A stretch of 47,344 bases of DNA from Phycisphaerae bacterium (lineage in GTDB: Bacteria > Planctomycetota > Phycisphaerae > UBA1845 > Fen-1342), in assembly GCA_030612705.1 (NCBI GenBank), contig JAUWNI010000017.1, positions 1 through 47,344 on the forward strand, in the 5' to 3' direction. Shown in pieces: positions 23,835 through 32,260 of this stretch. The position numbers were made by a program, and so were the translations under genes. Under the pieces are notes generated by a model that saw only the letters and a program-made list of their open reading frames with translations, was not told the DNA's origin and made no database searches. Each line of letters opens with the position of its first letter. The first letter of the stretch is position 1.

Positions 23835-25907
23835 ATGGCACAACTCAGACCAGCACCATTTAGAGACCTCGTCACCCGGCTGCACCGCGAGCCGCGCGCG
23901 CGAGCGGCGCTCTTCGAGTTGCCACGCCGAAAGTGGTATCAACCAGACCCCGACGACCCCGACCTCGGCGTCAGCTTCCACGGCGCCCGCGCCGGAAACC
24001 CCGCCGGACCCGCCGCCGGCCCACACACCCAGATGGCCCAGAACATCCTGCTCAGCTACGTCGCCGGCGGCCGCATCATCGAACTTAAAACCGTCCAGGA
24101 CAACGACCAGCTAACCATCCCGCGGCCCTGCATCGACATGGCCAACGTCGGTTACAACATCGAGTGGTCGCAGGAGCTCTGCATCGCCGAATCACTCCAC
24201 GAATACGTCGCCGGCTCGATGCTGATCGAAATGTTCCGCCACGACAGTGACCTCGCCGGCGACACGCTCGACAGCCTGCCCGGCGCCGTGATTTACGACA
24301 TCAGCGTCGGCTACGACCTCGCCAGTATCTCGCGCGACAAGGTCCGTGGCTTCCTCGACGGCGTGCGCAACGCCTGGTCGCTGGTCGAGCGTCTGCGGGC
24401 GGAAATCCCACGAGAACTGACCGCCGCCCGCGATCTTAACTACCCCGCCCGGCTCTCCGACAGCGTCACTCTCTCGACGTTCCACGGCTGCCCGGCCGAC
24501 GAGATCGAGAAAATCTGCGAGCTGCTTATCGGCGAGCACGATTTCAACCTGATGGTAAAGATGAACCCGACGATGCTCGGCAAGCAGCGCCTCGAACATC
24601 TGTTACACGACGTCCTGGGCTACACCGAGCTGCGCGTCAACGAGCAGGCCTACACCACCGGGCTCGCGTTCGACGAGGCGGTCGAACTCTGCCGACGATT
24701 GACCGACTTCGCCGAAAAGCGCGGCCGCCGCGTCGGCTTCAAGTTCAGCAACACACTCGAGGTGCGTAACCAGCGCGATTTCTTCCCACCCGGCAACGAG
24801 GTCGCATACCTCTCCGGCCAACCGCTGCACGTCATCACCATGACGCTCGCCGACGAGTTTCGCCAAAAGGTCGGCCCGCACATGCCGATCTCGTTCAGCG
24901 CCGGGATCGATCGGAATAATTTCCCGCTCGCCGTCGCCTGCGGCTTCGTGCCGGTCACCGCGGTCACCGACCTGCTGCGTCCCGGCGGCTACGGCCGGCT
25001 CGGCTGGTATTTACAATCCCTGACCGACGAGATGCGTAAGCTCGACGTGGTCAACATTAACGAGTTCATCCTGCGTCGTTTTGATCAGGAAGAGGAAGCA
25101 CGTCGCCGTGCATCGGCGGAGTTAGGTAAAGGTGTCGACGCGAACGAGCTCAACCGCGCCGCCGTCGCCTGGGCCGGATTATTGAATACGTCGTTCGTGG
25201 CGAAGCTGGCCCGTGATGATCCGCGCTATCGCGCGTACCAAAATCGCCGCGTGCCGGCACGCATCGATTCGCACCTGGACACGTTTGATTGCCTGACCAA
25301 CGGCAAGTGCGTCGAGGTCTGCCCGAACGCCGCGAACTTTACTTATCCCACGCCGATACTCTCGTTCGACCACCAAGACGTCGTCGTCTCGTCCGACGGC
25401 AAGTGGAGCGCCGGCGAGAGCCGCCGTTTCGAGATCACCAAGGATGTGCAGATCGCCTGCTACGCCGACTTCTGCAACGAGTGCGGCAACTGCGACACGT
25501 TCTGCCCCGAGTACGGCGGCCCGTACATCGAAAAGCCGAACTTCTTCGGCAGCGTCGAGTCATGGGAGCAGGCCGCCCCACGCGACGGGTTCGTCGTTCA
25601 CGAACAGCCGGAGGGCGGCTGGATCCGCGCCCGCATAGACGGCGCCGTCTATCAACTCACATTTGTTAGGCAGACCCAGCAATACATTTTTGATGACGGC
25701 ACGATCGAAGCATTACTGACCGGCTGGGGGCACACGATCGTCAGCATCCGCCCTCTGAAACCCCTGGCCGCCGACCACTGCCTCGACATGCGAATCTACC
25801 ACTTGCTCCGCTGCCTCCGCGACGGCGTGCTGAATGAACAATACGTAAACCAGATCAACGTCCACTGGCTGGCCCGCTGCCGCCCCGCCAGCGGCGCCCC
25901 GCGATAG
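23835..25907 (+). CDS. ygfK: YgfK-like iron-sulfur oxidoreductase lacking the GltD-type FAD domain
   Basis: 690 residues. The N-terminal ~400 residues match the dihydroorotate-dehydrogenase-like half of E. coli YgfK: GNPAGPAAGPHTQMAQNIL, GGRIIELKTVQ, TLSTFHGCPADEIE, KMNPTMLG, FKFSNTLEV, VTDLLRPGGYGRLGWY. E. coli YgfK (about 1030 residues) then has a GltD-like FAD/NAD(P)H module. Here a ~100-residue helical linker leads straight to the ferredoxin part. Cluster 1 reads C486-LT-N489-GK-C492-VEV-C496-P, with Asn where the second Cys of CxxCxxCxxxCP should be. Cluster 2 is complete (C547, C550, C553, C557). A C-terminal ~130-residue extension follows. The ATG has AAGGCGA upstream. Divergent from xdhD. 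It probably shuttles electrons for purine metabolism, but without its own flavin/pyridine-nucleotide domain. Confidence 0.85.
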   Translation: MAQLRPAPFRDLVTRLHREPRARAALFELPRRKWYQPDPDDPDLGVSFHGARAGNPAGPAAGPHTQMAQNILLSYVAGGRIIELKTVQDNDQLTIPRPCIDMANVGYNIEWSQELCIAESLHEYVAGSMLIEMFRHDSDLAGDTLDSLPGAVIYDISVGYDLASISRDKVRGFLDGVRNAWSLVERLRAEIPRELTAARDLNYPARLSDSVTLSTFHGCPADEIEKICELLIGEHDFNLMVKMNPTMLGKQRLEHLLHDVLGYTELRVNEQAYTTGLAFDEAVELCRRLTDFAEKRGRRVGFKFSNTLEVRNQRDFFPPGNEVAYLSGQPLHVITMTLADEFRQKVGPHMPISFSAGIDRNNFPLAVACGFVPVTAVTDLLRPGGYGRLGWYLQSLTDEMRKLDVVNINEFILRRFDQEEEARRRASAELGKGVDANELNRAAVAWAGLLNTSFVAKLARDDPRYRAYQNRRVPARIDSHLDTFDCLTNGKCVEVCPNAANFTYPTPILSFDHQDVVVSSDGKWSAGESRRFEITKDVQIACYADFCNECGNCDTFCPEYGGPYIEKPNFFGSVESWEQAAPRDGFVVHEQPEGGWIRARIDGAVYQLTFVRQTQQYIFDDGTIEALLTGWGHTIVSIRPLKPLAADHCLDMRIYHLLRCLRDGVLNEQYVNQINVHWLARCRPASGAPR

Positions 25908-25993
25908 AATCCCGAAGATCGGGTCCTTCCGGCAAGCCTGCATGAACCATTTTGAGGCGTCTGGTATCGTCAGTTGTCAACGGAGGACGGCTG

Positions 25994-26599
25994 ATGAGAT
26001 CCAGGAAGCCCCCGGCGATTCCTGCCCGCCTTGAGGCAACTCGGCGACGCTTCGAGCGCTGGCGCAGGGCACGCAAGGGCCACCACTCGCGTATCCCCGC
26101 ATCACTGTGGACGTCGGCGGTAAAGCTCGCCGGAGCGTACGGACTTTGCAGAACCGCCCGGACGCTCCGCCTTGACTACAACGCGCTGAAGAAACGCATC
26201 AACTCCGCGGAGCCGCACAATTCGTCCGGACAGGAGCCGGCGACGGATTTCGTCGAGCTGGTCCCTCCGCAGCGCGCCTGCTTGCCCGAATGCATCGTCG
26301 AACTGGAGCATCCGCGCGGGGCGAAGATGCGGATCCACCTCAAGGGCATCGAGACCCCGGACATGGCCGCGCTCATCCGGTCTACTTCCTGGAGACCTTC
26401 GTCGAGCGCATGCCTGAAGGGGACTTGCACCCCTCGAATCGAGTACACTCTCAGGCGCACTAGCGTCGGCCCCTCGCGGCCGACTTCGGCCATAGGTAGG
26501 CGGTCAGTTATTCGACGTCGGCCGCAGGGGGCCGACGCTACCCGCAAATCGATGCGTGACACAGCACTATTGTTCTGTCGCACGTGGAATGATGGATAA
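25994..26599 (+). pseudogene. Decayed transposon-associated gene (IS66-accessory-like) fused to a DUF4338 remnant
   Basis: From the ATG at 25994 (GGAGG 7 bases upstream) the frame encodes a small DNA-binding-like protein: IPASLWTSAVKLAGAYGLCR, TARTLRLDYNALKKRI, FVELVPP, KMRIHLKGIETPDMAALIRS. This is the pattern of short accessory proteins found beside IS66-type elements. Normal relatives end soon after LIRS-F-W. Here the frame runs on through nonsense and then through an intergenic hairpin repeat to 26599. In the +2 frame at about 26371-26412 the sequence encodes AHPVYFLETFVER, a hallmark of DUF4338/DruA-like proteins, and KGTC follows in the first frame. I infer a deletion that joined two genes, then frameshift decay. 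Confidence 0.6.
26461..26541. repeat. TAGCGTCGGCCCC hairpin repeat
   Basis: Arms TAGCGTCGGCCCCT and GGGGGCCGACGCTA pair, with internal GCGGCCGAC/GTCGGCCGC pairing. Family of 9901-9993. Confidence 0.7.
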
Positions 26600-26605
26600 T
26601 ACGAA

Positions 26606-26637
26606 GGGTGGCCCACGGCTAAAGCCATGGGCCACCC
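26606..26637. repeat. 32-bp remnant of the GGGTGGCC...GGCCACCC repeat
   Basis: GGGTGGCCCACGGC and GCCATGGGCCACCC pair around TAAA. It equals the two ends of the 81-bp repeat joined without the middle. It lies just upstream of ygeW. Confidence 0.75.
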
Positions 26638-26678
26638 ATGAATCGAGTAGCAATAGAGCATCGAGTATGGAGACCGGA

Positions 26679-27875
26679 ATGGCGATGGATCAGGTTCGCG
26701 CGCTGCTGGAACAACTCGATTCATTGAAGACGAATCTGCACGAGCAGGATTTCCTGCTGACGTGGAATCAGTGGACCGACGAGTTGAAGGCCGTGCTGGT
26801 TGTCGCCGAAGTGTTGGAGGAGCTGCACCGGGCGAATGTTTCAACACGGGTGTTTGATAGCGGGCTGGCGGTTGCCAACTTTCGCGACAAATCGACGAGG
26901 ACGAGGTTTTCGTTTGCCAGCGCGGCAAGCCTGCTCGGGCTGACGGTGCAGGAGCTGGACGAGGCCAAGTCGCAGATCGCGCATGGCGAGACCGTGCGCG
27001 AAACGGCAAACATGATCTCATTTCTCACCGAGATAGTCGGGATTCGGGACGATCTTTATCTCGGCGAGGGGCACCGGTACATGGCCGCGGTCGCCGCCGC
27101 GCTGGAGGAGGGGCATGAAGAAGGCGTGTTGCCGCAACGGCCGGCGGTGATCAATCTGCAATGCGACCTGGACCATCCGACGCAGACACTGTCCGACCTC
27201 CTGCATTTACAGAAAACGTTCGGCTCGCTCGAGGTGCTGCGCGGCAAGAAGATCGCGATGACTTGGGCATACAGCCCGTCGTACGGCAAGCCGCTGTCGG
27301 TGCCGCAGGGGATCATCTGTTTGATGACGCGGTTCGGGATGCACGTGGCGTTGGCACATCCGGATGGCTATGAATTACAGCCGGAGACGATCGAGCGGGC
27401 CGGGCAGTTCGCGGCCGAGTCGGGCGGGTCGTTCGAGTGCGTCGAGAGCATGGGTGAGGCGTTTTGCGATGCGGACATCGTCTATCCCAAGAGCTGGGCA
27501 CCGTATTACACGATGGAGAACCGGACGGCGGCGCTGCGGAACGGCGACGCGTCGGTGCTTGGGAAGATCGATCAGGCGGGGCTGGAGAACAACGCCCGCT
27601 TCAAAGAGTGGGAGTGCTCGAAGGAGTTGATGTCGCTAACGCGCGGCGGCAAGGCGCTGTACATGCACTGTCTGCCGGCCGATATTAGCGGCATCAATTG
27701 CGAAGCGGGCGAAGTGGCGGCGGATGTATTCGATAGCTATCGCTTGGCGACGTATCGCGAGGCGTCGCACAAGCCGTTCATAATCGCGGCGATGATGATG
27801 CTGACGCGATTAGAGAAGCCGGGGGATGTGCTTCGGCGGATTGTGGCTCGGGGGGAATCGCGGCGGATGATGTAG
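26679..27875 (+). CDS. ygeW: Knotted carbamoyltransferase YgeW
   Basis: 398 residues, close to the 396 of E. coli YgeW. Transcarbamoylase motifs: carbamoyl-phosphate loop STRTRFSFASA near 86, DLDHPTQTLSDL near 176, WAYSPSYGKPLSVPQ near 212 and MHCLPAD near 335. The SPSYGKPLSVPQG segment and the length are those of the YgeW branch rather than OTCase or ATCase. In E. coli and gut bacteria ygeW belongs to gene sets linked to anaerobic purine/urate use, where a carbamoyl compound is formed or cleaved late in the pathway. GGAGA lies 5 bases before the ATG at 26679; ATGs at 26667 and 26685 are alternatives. Its genomic partner ygfK lies 770 bp upstream, separated by the decayed transposon gene. Confidence 0.88.
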   Translation: MAMDQVRALLEQLDSLKTNLHEQDFLLTWNQWTDELKAVLVVAEVLEELHRANVSTRVFDSGLAVANFRDKSTRTRFSFASAASLLGLTVQELDEAKSQIAHGETVRETANMISFLTEIVGIRDDLYLGEGHRYMAAVAAALEEGHEEGVLPQRPAVINLQCDLDHPTQTLSDLLHLQKTFGSLEVLRGKKIAMTWAYSPSYGKPLSVPQGIICLMTRFGMHVALAHPDGYELQPETIERAGQFAAESGGSFECVESMGEAFCDADIVYPKSWAPYYTMENRTAALRNGDASVLGKIDQAGLENNARFKEWECSKELMSLTRGGKALYMHCLPADISGINCEAGEVAADVFDSYRLATYREASHKPFIIAAMMMLTRLEKPGDVLRRIVARGESRRMM

Positions 27876-27887
27876 CAGGGGGGTAAC

Positions 27888-28072
27888 AGTTCAGCCATTT
27901 GCAACAAGCTTTCAGCAATCAGCTTTCAGCGGTCAGCTATTCGCGTTGCAGGACGGACAGGTGCCTTGCCTTGGTCATGTTCCCGCGCTGCTGTCAATAA
28001 CGCGTCATGTGCGTACAGTGGCCGCCGGCGTTCGCCTTTCGGCTGATCGCTGATTGCTGACCGCTGAATGCT
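27888..28072. repeat. Heptad repeats AGCTTTC and GCTGATC facing each other
   Basis: 27888-27943 contains AGCTTTC, AGCAATC, AGCTTTC, AGCGGTC, AGCTATT in 7-bp phase. 28041-28072 has GCTGATC, GCTGATT, GCTGACC, GCTGAAT, the reverse complement pattern. The 97 bases between are unrelated. The remaining 27944-28417 gap holds no gene I can support. Confidence 0.7.
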
Positions 28073-28417
28073 TACGCGGGGGGTTACTTGGTGTCACATA
28101 TAGCACATTATGTTGGGGCACGTCGTGAGCGCTCCAGGTATTGCAAGGCGCGATAATATCGGTCGTTATTTCAACCATTGAATACCATGTGCCATAGCGC
28201 TATGCTTTCATAGAGTTGAGCGGGTGTCTCCGGCCTTGGTGGGTAACGGAACGCCTCAATGGGAGCGACCAGTTCCATCCAGTAAAGGGCGTGCGGTCCT
28301 CGGTGAAGGGGAGCACGCAAAACCGTTACAAGTGGCGATGGTGGCGAGCGTGCGGCAAGGGGTCGCATGTCGTAGCCCGTCTACCACGCCGATCAAACCA
28401 AAGAGGGAGATGATATT

Positions 28418-30631
28418 GTGAGTTTTTATCGTACAGCATTGTCGAGCCGGCTGCCGGCATGTTTGCTGCCGGCCGTAGCTATCGTTGTGTTTTGTGGCGC
28501 GACGGCGTTGGCGCAAGTTGACACGCGGGGCGCTGATGTATCGGTTGTCAGCGTGCCGTACCACGTTTCGGACCGTACAGCGTCCACCGAGCCGAGACCC
28601 GTGTTGCCGAGCCTGCGTTTTGGGCTCGATCTGACGGCGGAACTGACGCCGATCGTGCTCGAACCGGTGGATGTGAATGAACTGCTGGCCGAAGACGCGA
28701 CTGTTCCACAGAGTCCGATGCGCGTGGGGGTTAATCGGCCGTTGGGAGTAGATTCGACCGATGGATGGGCGGCGTGCCGCGTGATGCCGGGCGTTGGCAG
28801 TATCTGGTGTGTTGACGTGGTATCGCCTGACGCGCAGGGTCTGCGACTACTGTTGAGCAATGTGGATCTGCCGAACGGCGTGGAATTGTGGATTTACTCG
28901 CCGAAGTATCCCGCGGCAGCGGAAGGGCCGCACAATGGGGCGGGTCCGTTGGGGACGGGCGAGTTCTGGACGAAGATTATTCCGGGCGAGCAAGTGCGCG
29001 TGGAATACTTTGTTCCGGAAGGTGTTGACGACGGCTTCTTCCTGATCGAGGAACTCTCGCACCTTTACCGCGGGCTCGAAGCTCCGGGCTCTGGCGACGG
29101 CGATGATTTGCGCGGCGGCAGTTGCCACAACGACGTGATGTGCTACCCCGATTGGCATCCGCTGCACAACGCGACGGCGCGGATCTACTATACCGACGAC
29201 GGCTCCCAGTGGCTTTGCAGCGGCGCGCTGCTGAACACCGAGGCGAGCGACGAGACGCCGTACTTCATGACCGCCAATCACTGCGTCTCAAACGACACGG
29301 TCGCGGCGACCGTGGTGGCGTATTGGTTCTACCAAAAGCAGTACTGCGACGGCCCGAACGCGAGTTATCAGCAGTCGTCGTATACGGATGTGCTCTGGAC
29401 GAGCGGATCATACGACGTCTCGCTGTTGATGTTCAAGGGGTCGTTGCCGACCGGCGTGGCCTGGACCGGTTGGGACACCGAGATGATCGCCTCCGGCGAG
29501 GACGTGGCCTGCATCGGTCATCCGCAGGGCTACCGCAAGAAGATCAGCTTCGGTGACAAGCAGGGGCATCCGTGGGGAGATAACGTTCATTACTTCGGGA
29601 TCTACTGGACCTCGGGCACGGTCGAGGGCGGCTCATCGGGCTCGGGTGTCTATCGCGTGAGCAATTACAATTATATCGGTACGCTCTCGCACTCCGCCGT
29701 CCCGACGGACTGCGATCACCCGGAGGGACCATCCGGGGCTAGTAAGTTCCGGAATTTCTACGGGTCGATATCGAGTTATCTGGCGGCCGGCAGCGAGGAC
29801 ACTTTTGCGGGCAACCATTCCTGCGCGACGGCGCGATTGGTCGGATCCGGCAGCTACGACAACCTGGTCGTAAAGCATATCGCCGAGGACTGGTTCGAGA
29901 TCGTGCTGAACCCCTGCGACGAACTGGACCTGACCATGTCGCACAACAACAATTGGGGCGACATCGACATCGAGTTGTACGACGCGTGCGGCGGCAACAT
30001 TGTGGTCCAGAGGCTGCTCGGGGCCAGCAACAAGACGTTCCAGTACACGCACGAGGGCGATTCGGCGCAGTCGTATTACCTGCGGGTCTTTTTGGGTACC
30101 GGCGACGACGATACGCGGAACGAGTACAGCCTGAGCTTCGACGTCACGAACGTGGGCTCGCCGCTGCCGGCGCCAACCAACGTGCAGGCGTCCGATGGCG
30201 AGTATTGCGACGAAGTGCACGTTTCGTGGAACAGCGTGTCGGCGGCGACGGAATACTCGATCTGGCGCAGCGAAACGGATAGTTCCGGTACCGCCGACCA
30301 GAAGGGGACCAGCCCCACGACTTCGTTCATCGACGGCACCACCGTTGACAGTGTGACCTATTACTACTGGGTAAAGGCGCACAACGACGAGCCCTGCACC
30401 GACAGCGATTTCAGCGATTCGGACAGCGGCTATTCGTATTGCGAGACCGAATGCTTCGGCGATCTCGACGGCGATAACGACATCGACCTCGCGGATCTGG
30501 CCCAGTTGCTGGCTAGCTACGGCATGACCAGCGGCGCCGTCTACGAGAATGGCGACCTGGACGAGGACGGAGATGTCGACCTGTCCGATCTTGCCGCCCT
30601 GCTGGGCGTGTACGGCACGACCTGTCCGTAA
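28418..30631 (+). CDS. Secreted lysyl-endopeptidase-like serine protease with PPC, FN3 and dockerin-like domains
   Basis: 737 residues. Signal peptide 1-33 (AVAIVVFCGATALAQ). A propeptide-like region runs to ~230, then a trypsin-fold domain with DETPYFMTANHC (His288), SYDVSLLMF (Asp333), and EGGSSGSGV (Ser407 as nucleophile). The TANHC, GHPQGYRKKIS and GGSSGS segments resemble Achromobacter lysyl endopeptidase (S1 family). A pre-peptidase C-terminal-like domain (about 465-580), an FN3-like domain (about 585-670) and two dockerin-like calcium loops (DLDGDNDIDLADLAQLL; DLDEDGDVDLSDLAALL) complete it. The paired acidic repeats are a C-terminal mark of Phycisphaerae exoproteins. The GTG has GAGGGAGA upstream. 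A terminator follows at 30664. It probably degrades extracellular protein; Lys specificity is not established. Confidence 0.85.
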   Translation: MSFYRTALSSRLPACLLPAVAIVVFCGATALAQVDTRGADVSVVSVPYHVSDRTASTEPRPVLPSLRFGLDLTAELTPIVLEPVDVNELLAEDATVPQSPMRVGVNRPLGVDSTDGWAACRVMPGVGSIWCVDVVSPDAQGLRLLLSNVDLPNGVELWIYSPKYPAAAEGPHNGAGPLGTGEFWTKIIPGEQVRVEYFVPEGVDDGFFLIEELSHLYRGLEAPGSGDGDDLRGGSCHNDVMCYPDWHPLHNATARIYYTDDGSQWLCSGALLNTEASDETPYFMTANHCVSNDTVAATVVAYWFYQKQYCDGPNASYQQSSYTDVLWTSGSYDVSLLMFKGSLPTGVAWTGWDTEMIASGEDVACIGHPQGYRKKISFGDKQGHPWGDNVHYFGIYWTSGTVEGGSSGSGVYRVSNYNYIGTLSHSAVPTDCDHPEGPSGASKFRNFYGSISSYLAAGSEDTFAGNHSCATARLVGSGSYDNLVVKHIAEDWFEIVLNPCDELDLTMSHNNNWGDIDIELYDACGGNIVVQRLLGASNKTFQYTHEGDSAQSYYLRVFLGTGDDDTRNEYSLSFDVTNVGSPLPAPTNVQASDGEYCDEVHVSWNSVSAATEYSIWRSETDSSGTADQKGTSPTTSFIDGTTVDSVTYYYWVKAHNDEPCTDSDFSDSDSGYSYCETECFGDLDGDNDIDLADLAQLLASYGMTSGAVYENGDLDEDGDVDLSDLAALLGVYGTTCP

Positions 30632-30663
30632 CGCTTGACGGTTGACGAATATCTCACCTCTTG

Positions 30664-30702
30664 GCACCCCCGGCTCTGTGTCCGACCGGGGGTGCTTGTT
30701 TT
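30664..30702 (+). terminator. Rho-independent terminator after the protease gene
   Basis: Stem GCACCCCCGG (30664-30673) pairs perfectly with CCGGGGGTGC (30686-30695) across a 12-base loop, and TTGTTTT follows. It lies 33 bases after the protease stop codon. Confidence 0.85.
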
Positions 30703-30703
30703 A

Positions 30704-30768
30704 CAGTCCGCCGCAAAAAGTCAGCGGCGCCCATAGACTGTAGCGTCCGCTAAAAGTGTCACGGCCCC
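30704..30768. repeat. CAGTCCGCCGCAAAA and GTCCGCTAAAAGTGTCACGG dispersed repeats
   Basis: 30704-30745 matches 36579-36620 (CAGTCCGCCGCAAAA...GCGGCGCCCATAGACTGTAG). The adjoining 30740-30768 matches, reversed, 34659-34684, and resembles 100-125. Confidence 0.75.
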
Positions 30769-30802
30769 GACTGCCAGACCGTTAGAGTCTCCATTCGCGG
30801 CG

Positions 30803-30808
30803 TTGACA
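30803..30808 (+). promoter_or_regulatory. Possible -35 element TTGACA before the M29 aminopeptidase
   Basis: TTGACA stands 55 bases before the ATG. The best -10-like hexamers downstream are badly spaced or weak (TTACAT about 21 bases on), so this is only a candidate. GGAGG at 30851-30855 is the ribosome site. Confidence 0.25.
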
Positions 30809-30862
30809 GAATGGTTGAAGTAGTTTCTCTTACATCATTCAACCTTGAATTGGAGGCTTTAG

Positions 30863-31987
30863 ATGATTGACCCACGCATTACCAGGCTGGCCGAGACATT
30901 GGTTGGCTATTCCTGTGCCGTTAAGGCTGGTGAGAAAATTTTGATCGAGGCGATCGACGTGCCGCACGAATTCACGACCGAGTGCGTGCGGGTTGCGGTC
31001 GAGAAGGGAGCTCTGCCGCTGGTGCTGCTCAAGAGCAACCAGGTGGACCGCGTGTTGCGCAAGCACGCTACCCGCGAGCAGTTCGAGCTGATCGCCAAGG
31101 TCGAAAATCTGCAAATGTCGAACGTACAATGCTACATCGGGGCGCGCGGAAACTTAAACGTCGCCGAACTGTCGGACGTGCCCGGCGACAAAATGAAGAT
31201 TTACGAATCGACCGTCTGGAAGAACGTGCACATCGAGACGCGCGTCAGGAATACGCGCTGGTGCGTGCTACGCTGGCCGAACCCGAGCATGGCCCAGCTC
31301 GCCGACATGTCGACCGAGGCGTTCGAGAATTTCTACTTCGACGTCTGCACGCTGAACTACGCCAACATGGCCGAGGCGATGAAGACACTGACCGCCCGCC
31401 TGGAAAAAACCGACAAGGTGCGCCTGAAAGGCCCCGGCGAGACCGACCTGACCTTCTCGATCAAGGGCATCCCCGCGATCGCGTGCGCCGGCAGCCACAA
31501 CATCCCCGACGGCGAGGTCTTTACCGCGCCCGTCAAAACAAGCGTCAACGGCGTCATCCAGTACAACACGCCGACGCTCTACCGCGGCGTGACGCACGAA
31601 GATATTCGGCTGGAGTTCGCCGAAGGCAGGATCGTCAAGGCAACCAGCTCGAACACCGAAAAGCTCAACGAGGTGCTCGACACCGATGAGGGAGCGCGCT
31701 ACACGGGCGAGTTCGCCATCGGCGTCAATCCCTACATCACCAAGGCGATGAAGGACACGCTCTTCGACGAGAAAATCTGCGGCAGCATACACCTCACGCC
31801 CGGCGCGTCGTACGACGAGGCCCCCAACGGCAACGAAAGCGAAGTCCATTGGGACCTGGTGCTGATCCAGCGTGAAGACAGCGGCGGCGGCGAGATGTAC
31901 TTCGACGACAAGCTGGTCCGCAAGGACGGCCTCTTCGTCGTGGACGATCTCAAGCCGCTCAATCCGGAGGAGCTCAAGCGCGCTTGA
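30863..31987 (+). CDS. M29 family aminopeptidase
   Basis: Cytoplasmic metal-dependent aminopeptidase of the AmpS/AmpT/PepS type. The 374 residues contain the family ligands in order and spacing: Glu218 (DGEVFTAP), Glu283 (YTGEFAIGVNP), His310 (GSIHLTPG), Tyr317 (ASYDEA), His329 and Asp331 (VHWDLV). Length is slightly short compared with ~400 usual. The ATG follows GGAGG. It stands 231 bp after the secreted protease, separated by a terminator, so it is a separate transcript. A peptide-scavenging role next to an exoprotease is plausible but not shown. Confidence 0.92.
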   Translation: MIDPRITRLAETLVGYSCAVKAGEKILIEAIDVPHEFTTECVRVAVEKGALPLVLLKSNQVDRVLRKHATREQFELIAKVENLQMSNVQCYIGARGNLNVAELSDVPGDKMKIYESTVWKNVHIETRVRNTRWCVLRWPNPSMAQLADMSTEAFENFYFDVCTLNYANMAEAMKTLTARLEKTDKVRLKGPGETDLTFSIKGIPAIACAGSHNIPDGEVFTAPVKTSVNGVIQYNTPTLYRGVTHEDIRLEFAEGRIVKATSSNTEKLNEVLDTDEGARYTGEFAIGVNPYITKAMKDTLFDEKICGSIHLTPGASYDEAPNGNESEVHWDLVLIQREDSGGGEMYFDDKLVRKDGLFVVDDLKPLNPEELKRA

Positions 31988-31991
31988 GGCG

Positions 31992-32073
31992 GTAACAACG
32001 TCACAAAGTAACAAAGTAACAAAGTAACAAAGTGACAAAGTAACAAAGTGACAAGGTGATAAGGTGATAATGT
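31992..32073. repeat. 8-bp tandem repeat (GTAACAAA)
   Basis: About ten units in phase: GTAACAAC, GTCACAAA, GTAACAAA three times, GTGACAAA, GTAACAAA, GTGACAAG, GTGATAAG, GTGATAAT. It begins a few bases after the aminopeptidase stop codon. Unlike the other arrays its period is eight. Confidence 0.9.
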
Positions 32074-32095
32074 AGCGGCCGGGCCCTTTGGGATC

Positions 32096-32178
32096 GGCTG
32101 GGTGGCACGGTCAAGCGCCAGCTTGGCCGTGTAACCATCCCACAGACCACGGCCTGACTTCGTCAGACCGTGCCACCC
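32096..32178. repeat. Imperfect inverted repeat GGGTGGCACGGTC...GACCGTGCCACCC
   Basis: Left end GGTGGCACGGTCAAGC (from 32101) pairs with GTCAGACCGTGCCACC (to 32176). An internal GGCCGTG/CACGGCC stem also pairs. It sits upstream of the membrane protein at 32261. Confidence 0.65.
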
Positions 32179-32260
32179 TCCTCCGCATGTTTCGCGTAGA
32201 ATGCGGTCACGAAAATGGCACCGTGCCTCGCGTGGTGCCGACGGACCTTCGAGCCCAGAC

